Program-made: the position numbers and the translations under genes
The notes under the pieces: model-generated
The model's database searches: none
What the model was told of the DNA's origin: nothing
Seen by the model: only the letters and a program-made list of their open reading frames with translations
Shown: in pieces, positions 26,001 to 39,500 of the stretch
Numbering within the stretch: position 1 is the first letter of the stretch
How the letters are laid out: each line of letters begins with the position of its first letter
From: Marchantia polymorpha subsp. ruderalis
Lineage: Eukaryota; Streptophyta; Marchantiopsida; Marchantiales; Marchantiaceae
DNA length: 64,000 nt
Assembly (NCBI GenBank): GCA_037833965.1
Contig: AP031355.1
Coordinates: forward strand, 2,815,501-2,879,500
Direction of reading: 5' to 3'

Positions 26001-28306
26001 TAATTTTCTGAAATCCACCCAACCGTTTGTTTCGTCGTGTTTCACAAGCAAGTCTGAATATGCCTGAGAACCCAGTTAAGCAGTTCACAACCACATAGCG
26101 CACTTGAAAATCAGGGCATGACTGGAAAACAATCATCAAAACAGCACACTCCAAGATTTGATTGCACACTGAACAGCAAGATGCACAGAAGGTTGACAGA
26201 AGACACATTTGCCATAACCATACTCTCTATTCAGGGAATCGCTAGACGAAGTGTGCTGTCTGGCGCCTTTTTTTTTCTGCAGGGCAACCACAACACGCCA
26301 GGAGACCCGATGTCTACTCATGGACACCGCTTAACGTTTTACAACGAAAGGAGAGGGATATCTCCTTACTTTGAGTGAGAGGCAATACCTCACACTCAGA
26401 AAAGAAGGCGGAGCGCCTCTTTTTCTCATAGCAGATCTTCCATTGCTGCCATCACCGGGATTCAGTGCCCTGTACCCATTCCGCAAAAGGCGTGACATGA
26501 TATAACATAACTTGTCTTGCTATCCTCATGGCAGGTTTTGGTTGGGCCGGGTTTGTGTCTGCATCCGATGGCATCATGGCTTCTGGCTTCGAAGCACTCA
26601 CGCCCATGCTTTTGACCTAGAGACGGACGCAATCGCACCTATGGCAACTCTCAGTCCATGAACTCGTTTCGACACGTGACTCTTCGCTTCAATGAGAAGG
26701 AGGGTGAAGGGGTTTTAGCAATGATACGAAGATTTGAAATACAAAGGGCTTAACACGTCACAGTTAACCATCCTCAAGCTCTAAACCCTGTCATTAGTGT
26801 TCCTGTTCCTCGGATATGTTACGTGCAGTAGACATATTTCTCATTGTGATGCTATCGGGAATAAAGGGCAACCTCCTCGAAAAACCAACAGGTCATGTGA
26901 TGGGGGAGACGGCGGTTCAGGTTAAGATGACCGTAGATGAAGTCATAGCCCCGCCCTCTTATCTGTCACTAACTAAAACTGAACAGTGCGGTCTGTGTGG
27001 TTTTCCAGTCTTACATTCTCTATAGTTCGTGCCTTCACGATGATTCTTTTCTTCACCTGAGCTATACACTTCAAATCTCAGGTGAGGTATTCGGACAGCT
27101 ATCACATGCAGTATGATCGCCCAATCCAATCTTGACATGTAACGCAAGGTACTAGATTAAGAGCACACGTCATATACTGAAGAAGACATCTTGTTAGGTT
27201 ATGTTATGTAGCCAGCTGCACATGTCTACAGAATATAAAGTCAGGACAAACTGTGATCGAGCTTTGAAAAATCTCACACTATCTACTGATAGCAAGAAAT
27301 TGCTCACCATTTTTATCGATACTCACAGACTATCACAAAATCGTATAAAGTGCTTAACATGTACGACGAGTGAATGACGTTTTTCAGAAAGCATAAAATT
27401 GCCTGTACGCTTGAAAGTCTTTTACAACGCGGTATCCGAGTTGAAGCTGTAAGTTGGTCTAGTACACATAATTTCTGAACTTCTATCAAACATCAACTTC
27501 CAAAGATTGGGATCACTGTACATTGCAGAACTCAACGATTCAAAAGTTCAAGTCTTTTATGAACCTCTTAATCGGAGTCGAGAAACGAACTCCCGCCAAT
27601 TCTTCAGGTGATTCTCCAGCTACCTCTGTCCACTAGCAATCTAGCTTTCTCGAAGTACGAGTAAGAGAGACTCAACAATAGTTTTGTTCCTTAGATTCTA
27701 GTCTCTAAAGATCACTGTGTCATCATCTGTAAAGGTATGTGAGAAATTGAATGTTAGAGAGCAGTCGGAACAATCAGCAGACTTGAGCTGCTCTGATGTG
27801 TGAAACTCCGAGCTTCGGAACAAGTTGCTAAAAACTCTCCTCCATCTCATAGATCATTCACCTGCACGGCAACACAAAACTTCAGAAGTGAATCACAGGA
27901 CAAGAGAGCGTCGTTCATTTCAAACTCTCCTTGGAATTCTATCATTAAACTTTTCCAGAGGAGACAATATGATTTCTCTTCGTCGGCGCAGTTTCCTACC
28001 CTTTCAATATGATTTGCTTCTCTAACGTATCGTCTAGATTAATCAACGATTCCAACTGTTAAAAAAGAGTTCTGAGTTCACGGTGTTTATGTAGTAAAAT
28101 ACGAATCTTCATGCTTTACGCTTTAAAGGACACAATACTGTTGGGGCCGAACATTGTTCGGAAGAGATACTTGAGAAAAAGAATATCGCCCCGATAAGAT
28201 ATATGTTTTGTGAATCAGGTAACCTTTTGAAAACCATATACGACGCTCTATAAGTTTAATTTGGTTCTCTGAAACCTGTTGCCGAGAATCTTGCCAGGAG
28301 GTGTGA

Positions 28307-28347
28307 AACAGCCACAGTACAGTAAAATTGTTAAAACTGTGGCTGTT
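28307..28347. repeat. 12-bp perfect inverted repeat with 17-nt loop
   Basis: The arms AACAGCCACAGT (28307-28318) and its reverse complement (28336-28347) flank a 17-nt AT-rich loop. It lies just downstream of the small minus-strand gene candidate. Confidence 0.8.
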
Positions 28348-28562
28348 CATTGAAAACGTCCAGTGCATATATGAATGCTGGAAATGCAGTAGATGACTCA
28401 AAATATGAAAATTACGGATTTCTGGGGGCAACATTCCTGCACATCCTGTAAGAAACTGGAAAATACTACGGATACACTGCTGCTGGTCCTTCAGAACTAC
28501 AGTTTCTTATCACTCAGATTCCATGCATCTCACAAGAAGAGACAGAAACCCTAGCGTTATTG

Positions 28563-29191
28563 TCAGTCGAGAAGGTCAAGTTTGCGGTCCAAACAATGCA
28601 GCTCATGACAAATGTTCAGGCTTTCAAAATCTGCTACATATCGATGACTCCTGCAATTTTCGACTTTCAAACATTTTTCTTCTCCATTTAAAACCCAGCG
28701 ATCAAACAATGAAGATTGAACGTGCAAGATCTTTCTGCAGAATGAAGACCTGACAATGAAAGTGAGTGAATGGATCACCGACTTGCAAGCGTGGAAATTC
28801 CATAAGGCGAGAAAATCTCTTTCGACGAACAATCTGTCGCTAGAGTCGATTCTCCTCTTGACGATTGTAGGAAATTCAATCAGCCGACACTTCACTACTC
28901 ATCTGGCGACGAAGGGATGAAGTATACTGCGTACCTTCGTGGAGGCAACCCGAAGGCCATGGCTGACTGAATTCCGAAAACCAAAGCCTGGGCTAAATCA
29001 CTGGCCAGATTCACAGGGACAATGCCGAGCTGCATTATCTCATTGACCATATTATCCACAGCCTCGGGATCGGCCGAGGGCACCAGGACAGGGGGCACGA
29101 GCGAGGGCGGTAGAGCGTAAGCTGACGTAGCTGGAAACTCCGAGCCATCATCCATCCCCGGCGGCACCATGCCCTGCCATGACGGAGGCAT
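28563..29191 (-). CDS. Possible small two-exon gene, 114 residues
   Basis: Exon 1 (29191-28935) starts MPPSWQGMVPPGMDDG, is Pro-rich, then has a helical stretch (DPEAVDNMVNEIMQLGIV) and ends at an AAG/GTACGC donor in phase 2. A TTGCAG acceptor opens exon 2 (28650-28563), which continues in phase to a TGA. No family is recognised. Exon 1 is GC-rich relative to its surroundings and its frame looks protein-like; exon 2 is less convincing, so the true 3' end may differ. The frame is also open upstream of the chosen ATG through Arg codons encoded by the trinucleotide run, and the ATG just after that run is taken as the start. Confidence 0.4.
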
Positions 29192-29214
29192 CCTCCTCCT
29201 CCTCCTCCTCCTCA
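29191..29214. repeat. CCT trinucleotide run
   Basis: About seven CCT units (GGA on the minus strand) lie immediately upstream of the start codon chosen for the small minus-strand gene. Confidence 0.9.
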
Positions 29215-32200
29215 CTCCACTCTCCGCAGCACACGACTGAATTCGTACAGTGCTCCCTCCGTTCCTGCAAAAACTGGCGTGATTGCGAATTCTGTCGAAC
29301 CCTCGGTCCCAGATCCTACGATCGCCTCCGCCGAGACCATTCACTGGCTCCACTGCAACATGATCTCGAATTTTTCGAAGGCTGGGCAATGTCCGTACCC
29401 AGCCTCCCCATCTGCGACGTGGAATTGAGGGCACCTTCGGAATGGCCGTCCACTGCCAAGTGTTTGCAGTTCGTGAATCTGCAAGTCCGGTATGTATCTA
29501 CTTTCGAGTTCAGAATCCAAGCTAGTTCGTTAGAACTTCGAAAGAGGAGGTCTATTCTGTAAGCAAAGCAGCTTCTGGAATTTTGGATTCATCATCATCA
29601 TCCGAATCCCAAATTCAGATCGGACCTGTCTCTTCTCTTTAAAGCACGTCCATTTGTGAAACGCAAATGTTGGACCACTTGGCTGTCATTAGAAGTGACT
29701 CTCCTCTTCGTTTAAAATAGAGTCCAGGATAATGGCTGAAGTGTACATTTTGACGAGGAATGTGGGAAAGCGACACGGGAGCCAAGTGGTAAAAAAAAAA
29801 GAAGGGCTGAAAGGCCCATCAAGCATTGCAAGGATGAAACAAAATGTACAAACAAAGGCTTTGCCAAAGATTATTATAGAGGGATGTATGAAATTTAGCT
29901 GTAAGAAGTTTCGAGTGATTGGATGTGAAAAATTTGGTGTAAACTGTAATCCGGATGTAACTCTTCATCTCCATCTTCTCATGGAAAATATGTCATTAGC
30001 AATGACGTATTGGGATCCCAATGACTCATTGGGATTCTTGGGGGATTCTGGACGTAGTCCTCAAACTAAACCTCTTTCTATGGCGTGCCGCATGACTGTA
30101 TGTTTTGATATCATTCGCAAGAGTCTCTCCTCGAAATAGCTGTTCGACTTGGGAGAAGATGATAGAAATTTCTTAAAAATTTTTACTGAGACCACAAGCA
30201 GGCAGAAGAAAGCAATTGGTTTGTGTGAACACATTCTTCAGATTTGGATCACGTTTTGAAAACATTATCTAACTGTGCCTACAACAACATTAACACACAA
30301 TTCAAACTTCTATAGAAAGACGCCAACTAGCAACACATTGAAGTACAATGGATCAGTTTCTCAAATCATTGAGGAGAAATGGCAACTACCTACAAATACA
30401 TACAACACTTGGCAATGGATAGAATATATTAACTCACAGCTGTATAGCCAACAATGAGTTGGGCTTCACACGCTTAGCCTGTGATCTACAATAGTGTTAT
30501 GAATGACATGAGGACACGTATAAACACACATTCCCATATCCTTCTCACACCTAATGATAGTAAAATGATAGATTGCCAGCCCCTAAACAAATCTAGGCCT
30601 CAGGCTTTGCCAGCTGAAGGGTAACGTGCGCTTCATCAATGTCACTACACAACCAGAACTCCATAACAAGTTCAGAGGGAGAAGAGAGAAAAAAAAGTAC
30701 AGATGACGATAGAGCACAAACGATGAAGAGAAAAGGCTAGGTTCGATGCAGAACTCAAAGATGCAAATTGAAGAAGATGAAGATAATCTATTGATAGAAG
30801 ACAACTTCGCACGTAGAAGAGGAGATACAAGAGCAGAAGTACATAGTCAAATTGTTGAGGAAAAAATTTACATTTAGACATAGTGCTAAAGTGTAGATGA
30901 AAGAAGTCTTAGCTAGTAAAACCACCACATCCAACTGTAAAGTCAAATCTTAGATTTGTAACTAAGTCACTGAACCAAATATACTGGTATGCATGGTTCA
31001 AAAAGTTACTTCTATCGAAGGATAAAGTGGTGGCTACCATGTATTGATGGATTAGAGTAGGTACTAAACATATTATATATATTTCAAAACCAACAGCGTC
31101 TGACAAGTATCTCGTAAGCATTCTTATTGCCAAAGTTCTTTGCAGAGAAAATGACGGAATTTGAATCAACCATCCGTGCTAAATGTATGACATCTCAATT
31201 TTGAAGCGTAGGAATTTTAAGGAAGACCAGAGATTTCCGGATGGATCAGATTTTGCTTCGACTGGACTTGAAGTTCTTGACCAGGTGACAGTTTATCAAA
31301 GAACATAAAAAGCAGGTTGCTTCATTTCCATTCGGCCTGAAATTTCTTGGACCCTTCATTTTTCAAGAAAGACCTGCATGAGCTTACAATGCATCGGAGT
31401 CACCTTTGTGCTCAAAGCTTTACTGCTTTAAATTTCAAACCCAAGAAGTAGGTGTATATTGCATTTCCTGTATATTTGGCAGTCCTATTTCACATATGCT
31501 GTATATCTGAAATGGGAAACTAACCCTCACCTCTCATTATCCAATTTTCCAGCTAACTGGGAAGAAATACATGGATCTCGAAGAATCTTTGAGGGAGTTA
31601 TATTGCTTCGTCCGAACCGCCATTGTATGATTTTCAATTGAAGGTTTACAATATGTAGCGCATGCTTGGCCCTCATTGGATCAAATGGTTCCTGTCTTCA
31701 CTAGAGTCTCTTGGCTTGCTCATATTTCCAGCTATCATATCAGGTCACAATATGACTGAAGGCTGATTATGTAGCATCCACCACGTTATGCAAGACTTTG
31801 CAATCAATGTTCAAACGATGACTCGACATTGAGAGGATAGAGTTGTATTTGAAATAAGTTAATGTTCTTCAGTTCTGGAATTCTTGCCATGCTTACTCAT
31901 TCCACTACCCTGAGTCGGGCGGGGTGGATCTAGCCAAGTACATAGATCATACTGACGCACCGTTTTTGCTCATTGCAGTTGTTTGAGCGGCTTAATATGG
32001 TCTTCACGCAGGTAGTTGTAATCAATGTTGGCTGTCTGCTTTAGAGAATTGTCTTGCTGGGACTTAATTCATGCTTGTTTTAAACTGGTCAGAAGTAGTG
32101 CACTTCACCTTGAATTCTTAAACTTCACACATACAACCTCCAAAGCTATGTTTTAGGTCTTCAGCGTCTGATGATTTTCACGGTTAATTTTCTTATAATC

Positions 32201-33756
32201 GGTTGCTACTGCAATAATTCAATCAGCAGGAGATTAGGAATTGTGACTTCCAAGGCAGGTACCGGTTACGCTTATGGGCTTATGAACTTAAGTTTTGAAT
32301 TCGCTGTCTCTGTCCTTTGGTCCACATGTACTCGCACTTCCAAGTCTCAAGCTACTCCAGTTCTCTAGTACGTGAATCACTAACATATGCAATAATCTTT
32401 CAAGTATCTCATGAATCTCTCGTAACTCGTATTCGACAAGACCAACCGAGCCCCATAAAGAGCTATCAAACTTGATAACGGCATTGTAACATTTTATTTT
32501 CTCATATCAGGTATAATGTTCTTCACCCAGACGTGCATTTCGCCAGGTTTGATGCTCGTAAGTTCTGATTTGACAAGTGAGAAGAGCAAATTGTCAAGAA
32601 AAGACTGGGTGTCATCGTTCGCATGTAAACTCACACGTTTTGCTTGTTACACTTATCTGGAATCAGCACGAATGTTCAGAGACTTTCACGTGCTGGAAAT
32701 ATATCATCTCATCCTGGTGCTTATCGAAACACACACGTAAACTCAAATTACTACTGAATCCTCCACCACTTCGTGTGTGTTGGCATGCATGACTTGTGAT
32801 CGTGGAATCTTTTCGTGTGCATCAAGAGGAGAGTTATCCTTCATTTTGCGAGACGTGGGCAAATTTGACTTGCCATCGAAGAGAATCTGAGCAGCGTACG
32901 GAGATTTGTAGGTATTTCATTAATTCTTATTCGTCATCCAGCACATCATCGATTTTCCGATGCCCTCGTGCATCCGTGGAAGGTTCCTTTTCACGTTACT
33001 GCCTTCGAATCTTCACGTTCAGGTTTAGAATAGTCTCTGAAATATTAAACTGCTTTCGTAAACAACATAGAATTAATTTTTGGAGTTGAAACCCTCAATG
33101 TCTTGCCGGGAGTTGATTTTTTAGCTTTGACGTCTGTATGCTGAAATTCTCTTCCTATTTTGTCTGATTTCTAATATTGAACTGACCTACGCTCACAGTG
33201 CGCAATGTTGCTGCCCTCAAACTGTCCAGCTGAACCTCAAAATTCCTGAGTGAGATTTGCGCGTATCACGGATCATACGAGAGCATGGCGCTTCCAGATA
33301 CCATTCTCTCCAGCGTTCTGTTTGGTACTCTGCGGTTTTTTATTTTAGTGGACTACGAATTTTTTCTCCATTATATACGTAATCGCAATAGGTTCTCAAT
33401 ACACCCTATGTGCTTCGAAGCATACCTGATTGAAAGTCAGCACAAGGAGACGATCGTATCAGTTTCATAACACTCAAGCTTACGAGCGATGACTGCGATC
33501 CAGCTGATGGGTGTTTACCGAGGATAAAATTAACACTAGAGGGATATTGAAATCTGCTGGGAATTATTCCGAGGGCACTCTAGTCCTCAAATCTGCGTAT
33601 GAAAAACGTGGTGATTGTTGTTCACATACATTTTGCACATTTGGTTTGACCAGCCAGAACAGAAGCTTGATGATCTTCTTCCAGGCAGTGGGTAAAAAGC
33701 GACCATCTGGACACAAAATGTGAGCCACTGTTCAGATATTTGGTCTATAGGCGGAT
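29215..33756. other. Spacer without supported genes
   Basis: Open frames exist on both strands, the longest being 135 codons at 29732-30139, but none shows a domain, matching splice sites or a protein-like composition. An A-rich to T-rich low-complexity patch lies near 30670-30860. Confidence 0.45.
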
Positions 33757-34341
33757 GCTTCTGGTAGGCTTGGCCACGGTCCGGTTAACGGTTAACCGGT
33801 CCGGGAAATGTGCGGACCGGTTAACCGGTAAGTTAACCGGTCCGGCATTTTGCCATATCGGTTAACGGTTAACCGAGGTTTTAACCGGTTAACCATCTGT
33901 CCCGACCCTACGTGGCCGATGGGAGGGGCTGTGGCTGGGATCGATTGCTCATTGTCGTCGGTCGTGGGTCCTGTCGTGCCCAGCGAGTGTCGTGATTCTG
34001 GTCTCGTTGATGGTTTGATTGCCAGGGTGTTTAGAGTGGAGGTGAAAACGCTCTCGAATTGGAGAGACTTCGATTTTGCGCCAGAGTGCAGGGAAGCTGG
34101 AGAAACACATCCGAGCTCGAGATTTATGCTAGGGATTATCCAATTGGGTGATCAAATTAGGTGATAAAAAAATTTACTCTGGCGGCAGAATTAGACCAGC
34201 GAGGCTCGCTGGTCTAAATCTGGTGCCAGAGGAAATTTTTTTCCCCGACCGGTTAACCGATGGGTTAACCGGTCCGGAGAAATCTGGGACCGGTTAACCG
34301 GTTAACCGTCGGTCCGGACCGTGGCCAAGCCTAGCTTCTGG
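33757..34341. mobile_element. Non-autonomous hAT-type element with 8-bp target duplication
   Basis: The element occupies 33765-34333 (569 bp). It begins TAGGCTTGGCCACGGTCCGG, and the reverse complement of that word ends it, with one GGTCCGGACC variation at the inner edge. Flanking it on both sides is the exact 8-bp word GCTTCTGG (33757-33764 and 34334-34341), a target-site duplication of the length made by hAT transposases. Both subterminal zones are packed with GGTTAACC and ACCGGT words in both orientations, as in hAT elements, where such repeats bind transposase. It encodes no transposase: the only sizeable frame inside (33850-34164) has no domain. It must have been moved by an enzyme encoded elsewhere. 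The exact target duplication suggests a fairly recent insertion. Confidence 0.85.
34166..34242. repeat. Internal 38-bp-arm palindrome in the hAT-type element
   Basis: Arms 34166-34203 and 34205-34242 pair with a few mismatches, centred on CCAGCGAGGCTCGCTGG. The palindrome lies near the right subterminal zone of the element. It would form a cruciform or a stable RNA hairpin. Confidence 0.8.
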
Positions 34342-36537
34342 AACTGATAGAAATATCAGTTCTTTGTGGACTTCTACATTGCTTGACACGATCTTGCACC
34401 TAGCAGGGGTACTGGAGTGGGTTTATCCCCCACCTTGATTCAAATTTCTTCTGAACCGCTTCGGAGCAAGCAAATCATGACGATGTTATTTCTAATATGT
34501 GCATATACCATCTTGTCGCTAGGCCTGAGGAAATTCCAGCTGTCTGGCAACAAAAGCCTGTGCGTGTCTAAACTGCAATCCGTTCCTCGATGAGTTCCAT
34601 AATCTCGAGCTGATCCTTCTCTATGAGTAACAATCGCGCCAGTCCACTTGAGTCCACGACGAGACGCCCCAGAACCTGTTTCGTCGGCAAAGCAGAGGCT
34701 GAAGAAGCACCAGCAGGCAGCAGCAACAACCCTACTAATCTAATCTGCGCCTTTTCTGCGATTCGATAGAAACGGACCAAGCTCTGCCCGACCCATATTG
34801 CCGTTCAAGAACGAGGGCCAGTATTCTCAGTACCGGTGTGAATGTGGGTTCACTAGCTAACAGAACTGATCATGCCGTAGACTTTCACGTTCTTGCAGGT
34901 TCCTGATGATGAAACAAGATATTCATCTGCAAAGTTGAAGAGATACAAAATAAGTGATGGACCTGCTGAGCTCACGCGACATAGTTACATTTGTCGATTC
35001 GTTCCTGATATACATATATTTCGAAGAGGTCTGAAACCCCGGGAGAAATGACACCCACGCTCTTTTCCCATATTACCATTGTCCGGTGCGAGAAAGTACT
35101 GGTGAACAGTAGAAGAGAAGGGGGAAGATTCTCTGGATTCGTTTAAGAGATAACAAAAGTCAACAAAGAGAATTTACACTGAAGGTGCAAGGACGAGAAT
35201 TCTGCAGCTCCGTGTCATTTAAGTGAAGAACACCCACTCGCCGAATATGATCACTTCGAAATATTGATCATCCTGTTGTAAAGACCGATGAAAATACTCG
35301 TCTTTATGATACGCTACGAGCCCACGGGTAGAACATGCGGTCAGGGCCAGCAGCTGGAAGTTTTGGACGTACTAGTGCACAGTATTCAACTGATCATTTT
35401 CACCTAAGAAACTACATTTTTTTTTAGTTGCAGATTAAAATATGAAATTTATTATTCTTTGGATGAATGCTCAAAAAATATCATAAGTTTCAATTGTCGA
35501 ACTTTTTGAAATGTCAAAGAATTATATTTTAGTATTTATAAGTTATAAAATTGAAATTTTATGTAAAAAATTTTCTGTGTTTTAATGGAATTTTTTACCA
35601 AAAAAAATAAGAGTTCCAAAAATAGCACAATGGATGTATGCAATCCAAAATATTTTGAAAATTAAATCTTCTCAAATTGATATGGATGATGGATTTCTCA
35701 CTATTGAAAGAGTGGATGATCCTGAATGGTTAAAATTCCTGATGGAGGGAGTAGTTTGAGTAGTTTTTTTTCACAAATGTAAGTAGATATTGAAAATGGA
35801 AAAAAATTATGTAGATAGGCAATACAAGAACTGGCATAAAGAAATCAGGATAAAGGTTTCTACAGTTTGAAGCTAAAAATGCTTTGAAACAAGAGAATTC
35901 AATGAAATACCTAGGAAATTGGACTCAGGAACAATTATTCATCTTGCATTCAAAACTCCCCGCTTAGTACAGATTGGTGGGTTTAGGCTCCTTAGTCTAC
36001 CAAGGTGTTGAACATTCTCAGTTTGCACAGGTTGCAGTGTACTTTAAATACAAGAAACGAGTTCAGATCAGGAGTGGTAGTATTCTCTCTTCTCAATGGC
36101 GTCAAATTTTACTTCAACCACTTCTATAACGAACTGACATCCATGTTATTACTAGGATACCTACATTCCTGTAGTTTTCATTTGAGGATTTAGTTACTTT
36201 CCCGATATAAAAAGGTGTTAAATATGTCTTAATAAAAAGAAGATCTACGGGTGTTCAGATCAAACAACGAGTGCAATAGATATTCTTGATGCATCGCATG
36301 ATATACTACACTGCTTTTCACGATATACACAAGCTGATCCAACGATTTGAAAAAACTTGCAGTTCAAGCACTATATTGCAAGGACTTTTCACTATTTTTA
36401 TTCGAGCACGCAAAAGATCTGTAAACTACAATTTCTACATTTTTGAATCTTGATTTTATGTAATCGTACAGACACCTTTCTGAAGAGCCACGTAGAAAGA
36501 GCTCTCTAATTATATCCTCAACTTGAACAACCATTAG
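34342..36537. other. AT-rich spacer downstream of the giant gene
   Basis: No gene is supported. The left part (34.3-35.4 kb) is of mixed composition and the right part (35.4-36.5 kb) is strongly AT-rich. The 3' untranslated region of the giant minus-strand gene should lie at its right end, since that gene stops at 36538. Confidence 0.45.
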
Positions 36538-39500
36538 TCACCTCTGATCATCATTATTCTTTTGAATTTGGTTAGTTGGTAACGATTGAAAGTCTGCCGG
36601 TGCATCCATGTCATCAAGAGGCAAAGATCCAGATGCTTTCTTGCCCCAAAATGCCTCTAGAAACTCAACCTGATCCGGAGGTGTGGAAGGGGGGCCACGA
36701 GACGGAGTTGATGGTGGCGGTTCTTCTCCATCATTGCGAGACACTCTCGACAACGGAGCGGGGGGGAAATCCGCGAAACGATCGATCTTCCACTTGGGCA
36801 TCCATCCCGACGAGTTACTCTCCACTGCGTTTTCAGAAGGTGCTGAGGTCGATGACGATGTTTCACCCTGATGGTTCTGGATTTGTGGTGTTGGAGAAGT
36901 TGGTGCACTTGGCTGCAACGATTGAGTTACTCCTGCAACGATTGAGTTACTTCGCTGGACTTGTCTTTCTCCGTCTGCAGTTTTGAATGCAACTTTATAA
37001 TTTCAAAGCAGTAAGATGACTTTAGATTTTACACATATTCATCTTTGGCAATTAATATTGGTTAAAATGTTTTCCAGGATCCATAAGATACACTAGATAT
37101 ATGCCATTAATATGAAAAAATATTTTTCGACAAATTTCTCGTTTAAATAAATAAAGAAATAAATATATATATCCACACAACACCATAACTTAAAAAAATG
37201 CACAAAGCAAATGTGTCTCTATAATAGATTTCCTGTAATTTCAACTTATGAAAAAGTACGTGAGCTCTGGACTAAAAGAAATAATTTCAGTTGAAAGAAT
37301 GGGCTTCTAATCTGCACACATACATGTATCCACTCACCAGGGGAGTCCCAGTTTACTCCAGCCATGATCAACTTGTCCAGCTCGACGCTTCTTGATCTTG
37401 CAGCCATTGAGTGGAGGAAGGAATGAATCTTGATGTGCTTCGGGCCTTTAGATTGATCCTCACTCGGGTCGTTCGACGTTGATGCTCGAGTTGTGCTTTG
37501 AGATCTCGTTTGTGGTGATGTCGAACTTGAAGAGGAAGGATTGTCAACGAGTATGGAACTTCCACGACTTCTGAGTGATTCATTTGGAGACCCTTCGGCT
37601 GGTCTGTTTTCAGGACCGCGATTACCAATGTCCAGTGAGGGAGTTGATGCAGAGCGAGAAGTGGTCGGGTAAAGTGCAGATCCTTCTCGAGGTCTAGTTT
37701 CTTCGTCAGTTGATAATTTTCCTTGAGACACTTGGAATAAAGCCTGAGTCGGATTCTGACGAGCCATGTCAAGTGAGATACTTGATGCTGAGTGCGAAAG
37801 ACTAGGAGCAAATACGTTTCCTTCCCGATTTCTACCTTGATCACTAGTTGATACTCCACCTGGAGACGCTTGTACTTCATGATTAGCCCTGTCCATTGAG
37901 ATACTGGATGCAGAAGGTGAAAGCAGAAGAGTATCTGAAGACTCTTCACGAGTTCTGGCATCGTTCCCACTTGGTTGCTCGTGTTCGGACTCTTTTGCTA
38001 AATTATGAGTCCGATCAAGAGGACCAGTATCAGTTGTGACAGTCGATGCAGAACGTGAATTTGACGGGATCAAAGCAGAACCGTCGCTAATTCTTCTCTC
38101 TTCAGGAGTAATTAATGATCTACCTGCAGAGTCTGTACCCAATCTATCCAGTAGTTTGGGATTCTCCAGTCCCGAAGAACCTTCATGTGTTCTAGCATGT
38201 TCACCACCTGATCGCTCACCTTCGGAGTTCTGTACTGACTTATGATTCGGATCAATACTGGCCTTATCAATTGCGATTGTAGACGCTGAACGGGAACTCG
38301 AAGGATTCAATAAAGAACCTCCTCGATTCCTTATCTCTTCATGACTAGTTGATGATTCACCTGCAGTGTCTGTGTTCAATCTACCCAGTAGTATGAGGTT
38401 ATCAAGCTCTACACTTCTAGATCTTGAAGCCATAGAGTGAAGGAAGGAATGAATTTTGATATGGTTTGGGTTTCTGCTTTGGTCTTGCAAAGCATCGTAT
38501 GTAGGATCAGGCTGAACTTCTGGATTGTTAGATGCCACAGAAGAAGACTTTCTTGGAGCAGAATTATCAAAACTCGGCTTTTTGATTTCTTGATTAAGGC
38601 TAGCCGATGTAGTCTTCGGATCAGAAACAGGCTTATTCTGCGATGATAAATGAGAACTTGGGGAATCCATAACAAGTCCGTCAAAACTAGTCGGTGGGTC
38701 TTCAGTGAGAAGTCTATCCGGAGTAGGTCCTGATGTTGTTTCTTCATTCGGTTGTAACGAATTTTGTGATGTGTTTGTTGAGGATCGTGAACTTGAAGGA
38801 ACCAAAGTGATCGGTGGAGCTTCTGCAAGGTGTCTCTCCGCAGCGGGACCTGCTGTTGTTACCGCATTCGAAACTAGAGAATTTACTGACACTTGAGAGG
38901 AGGATCCTGACCTTGAAGGAAGGACGACGGATCTGTCCAAATTGGGTTCTGTGATCTCTGCAACAAGACTATCTTTGTTGGTTTCTGATGCAGGATCAGA
39001 TGAGTTGAGTGAAATAACTGATGAGGCTCGTGAACTTGAAGGATTCAAAAGTGATCCTTGACGAGTTCGGACGTCTTCAGGAATATCCGATGATGACTCA
39101 CTTCTATGATCTTCCTTCAAGCGAGCCGATAGTAGGTTGTCTAATTCTACGCTTCTGGATCTTGAAGCCATTGAATGAAGAAATGAATGAATCTTTATGT
39201 GACTAGGTCTTCTGCCATTTTCGTCCACGACACTCCTTCTAACAATATGGTCACCTTCTGACTTGGTTAGTGATAGTGATGATGACGACTTTCGTGGGGA
39301 TATCTCATCAACACCACGCCCTTCAACCTTCTCGACTGTCTTTTCTGAGCCATAAGTTGGAGGATAAGACTTACCAACATCAGTTCCCACTGATGAATTT
39401 GTCTCATTTCCTGCAGTCGTTGTGGATACTTCACGACTTCTGGATTCTTTCTGGAAAATTGGCTCACCTGAAAGGTCTATGTTGAAAACACTCGAATGCT

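Larger units (their letters stand above)
17212..28562. other. AT-rich gene-poor spacer with inverted repeats
   Basis: I find no complete gene in these 11 kb. Two isolated exon-like segments on the minus strand are worth noting: 25367-25593, hydrophobic and bounded by an AG acceptor and a GTGAGC donor, and about 21740-21880, with a short hydrophobic segment after an AG acceptor. Neither can be joined to a longer reading frame by eye. Three small inverted repeats are listed separately. Confidence 0.4.

Noticed and set aside
29732..30139. 135-codon plus-strand ORF
   Set aside because: It has no domain, contains a lysine run from a homopolymer, and the surrounding DNA gives no splice or promoter support; a frame this long is expected by chance in 64 kb.
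36576..36986. 136-codon plus-strand ORF
   Set aside because: It is the antisense shadow of the last exon of the giant gene.
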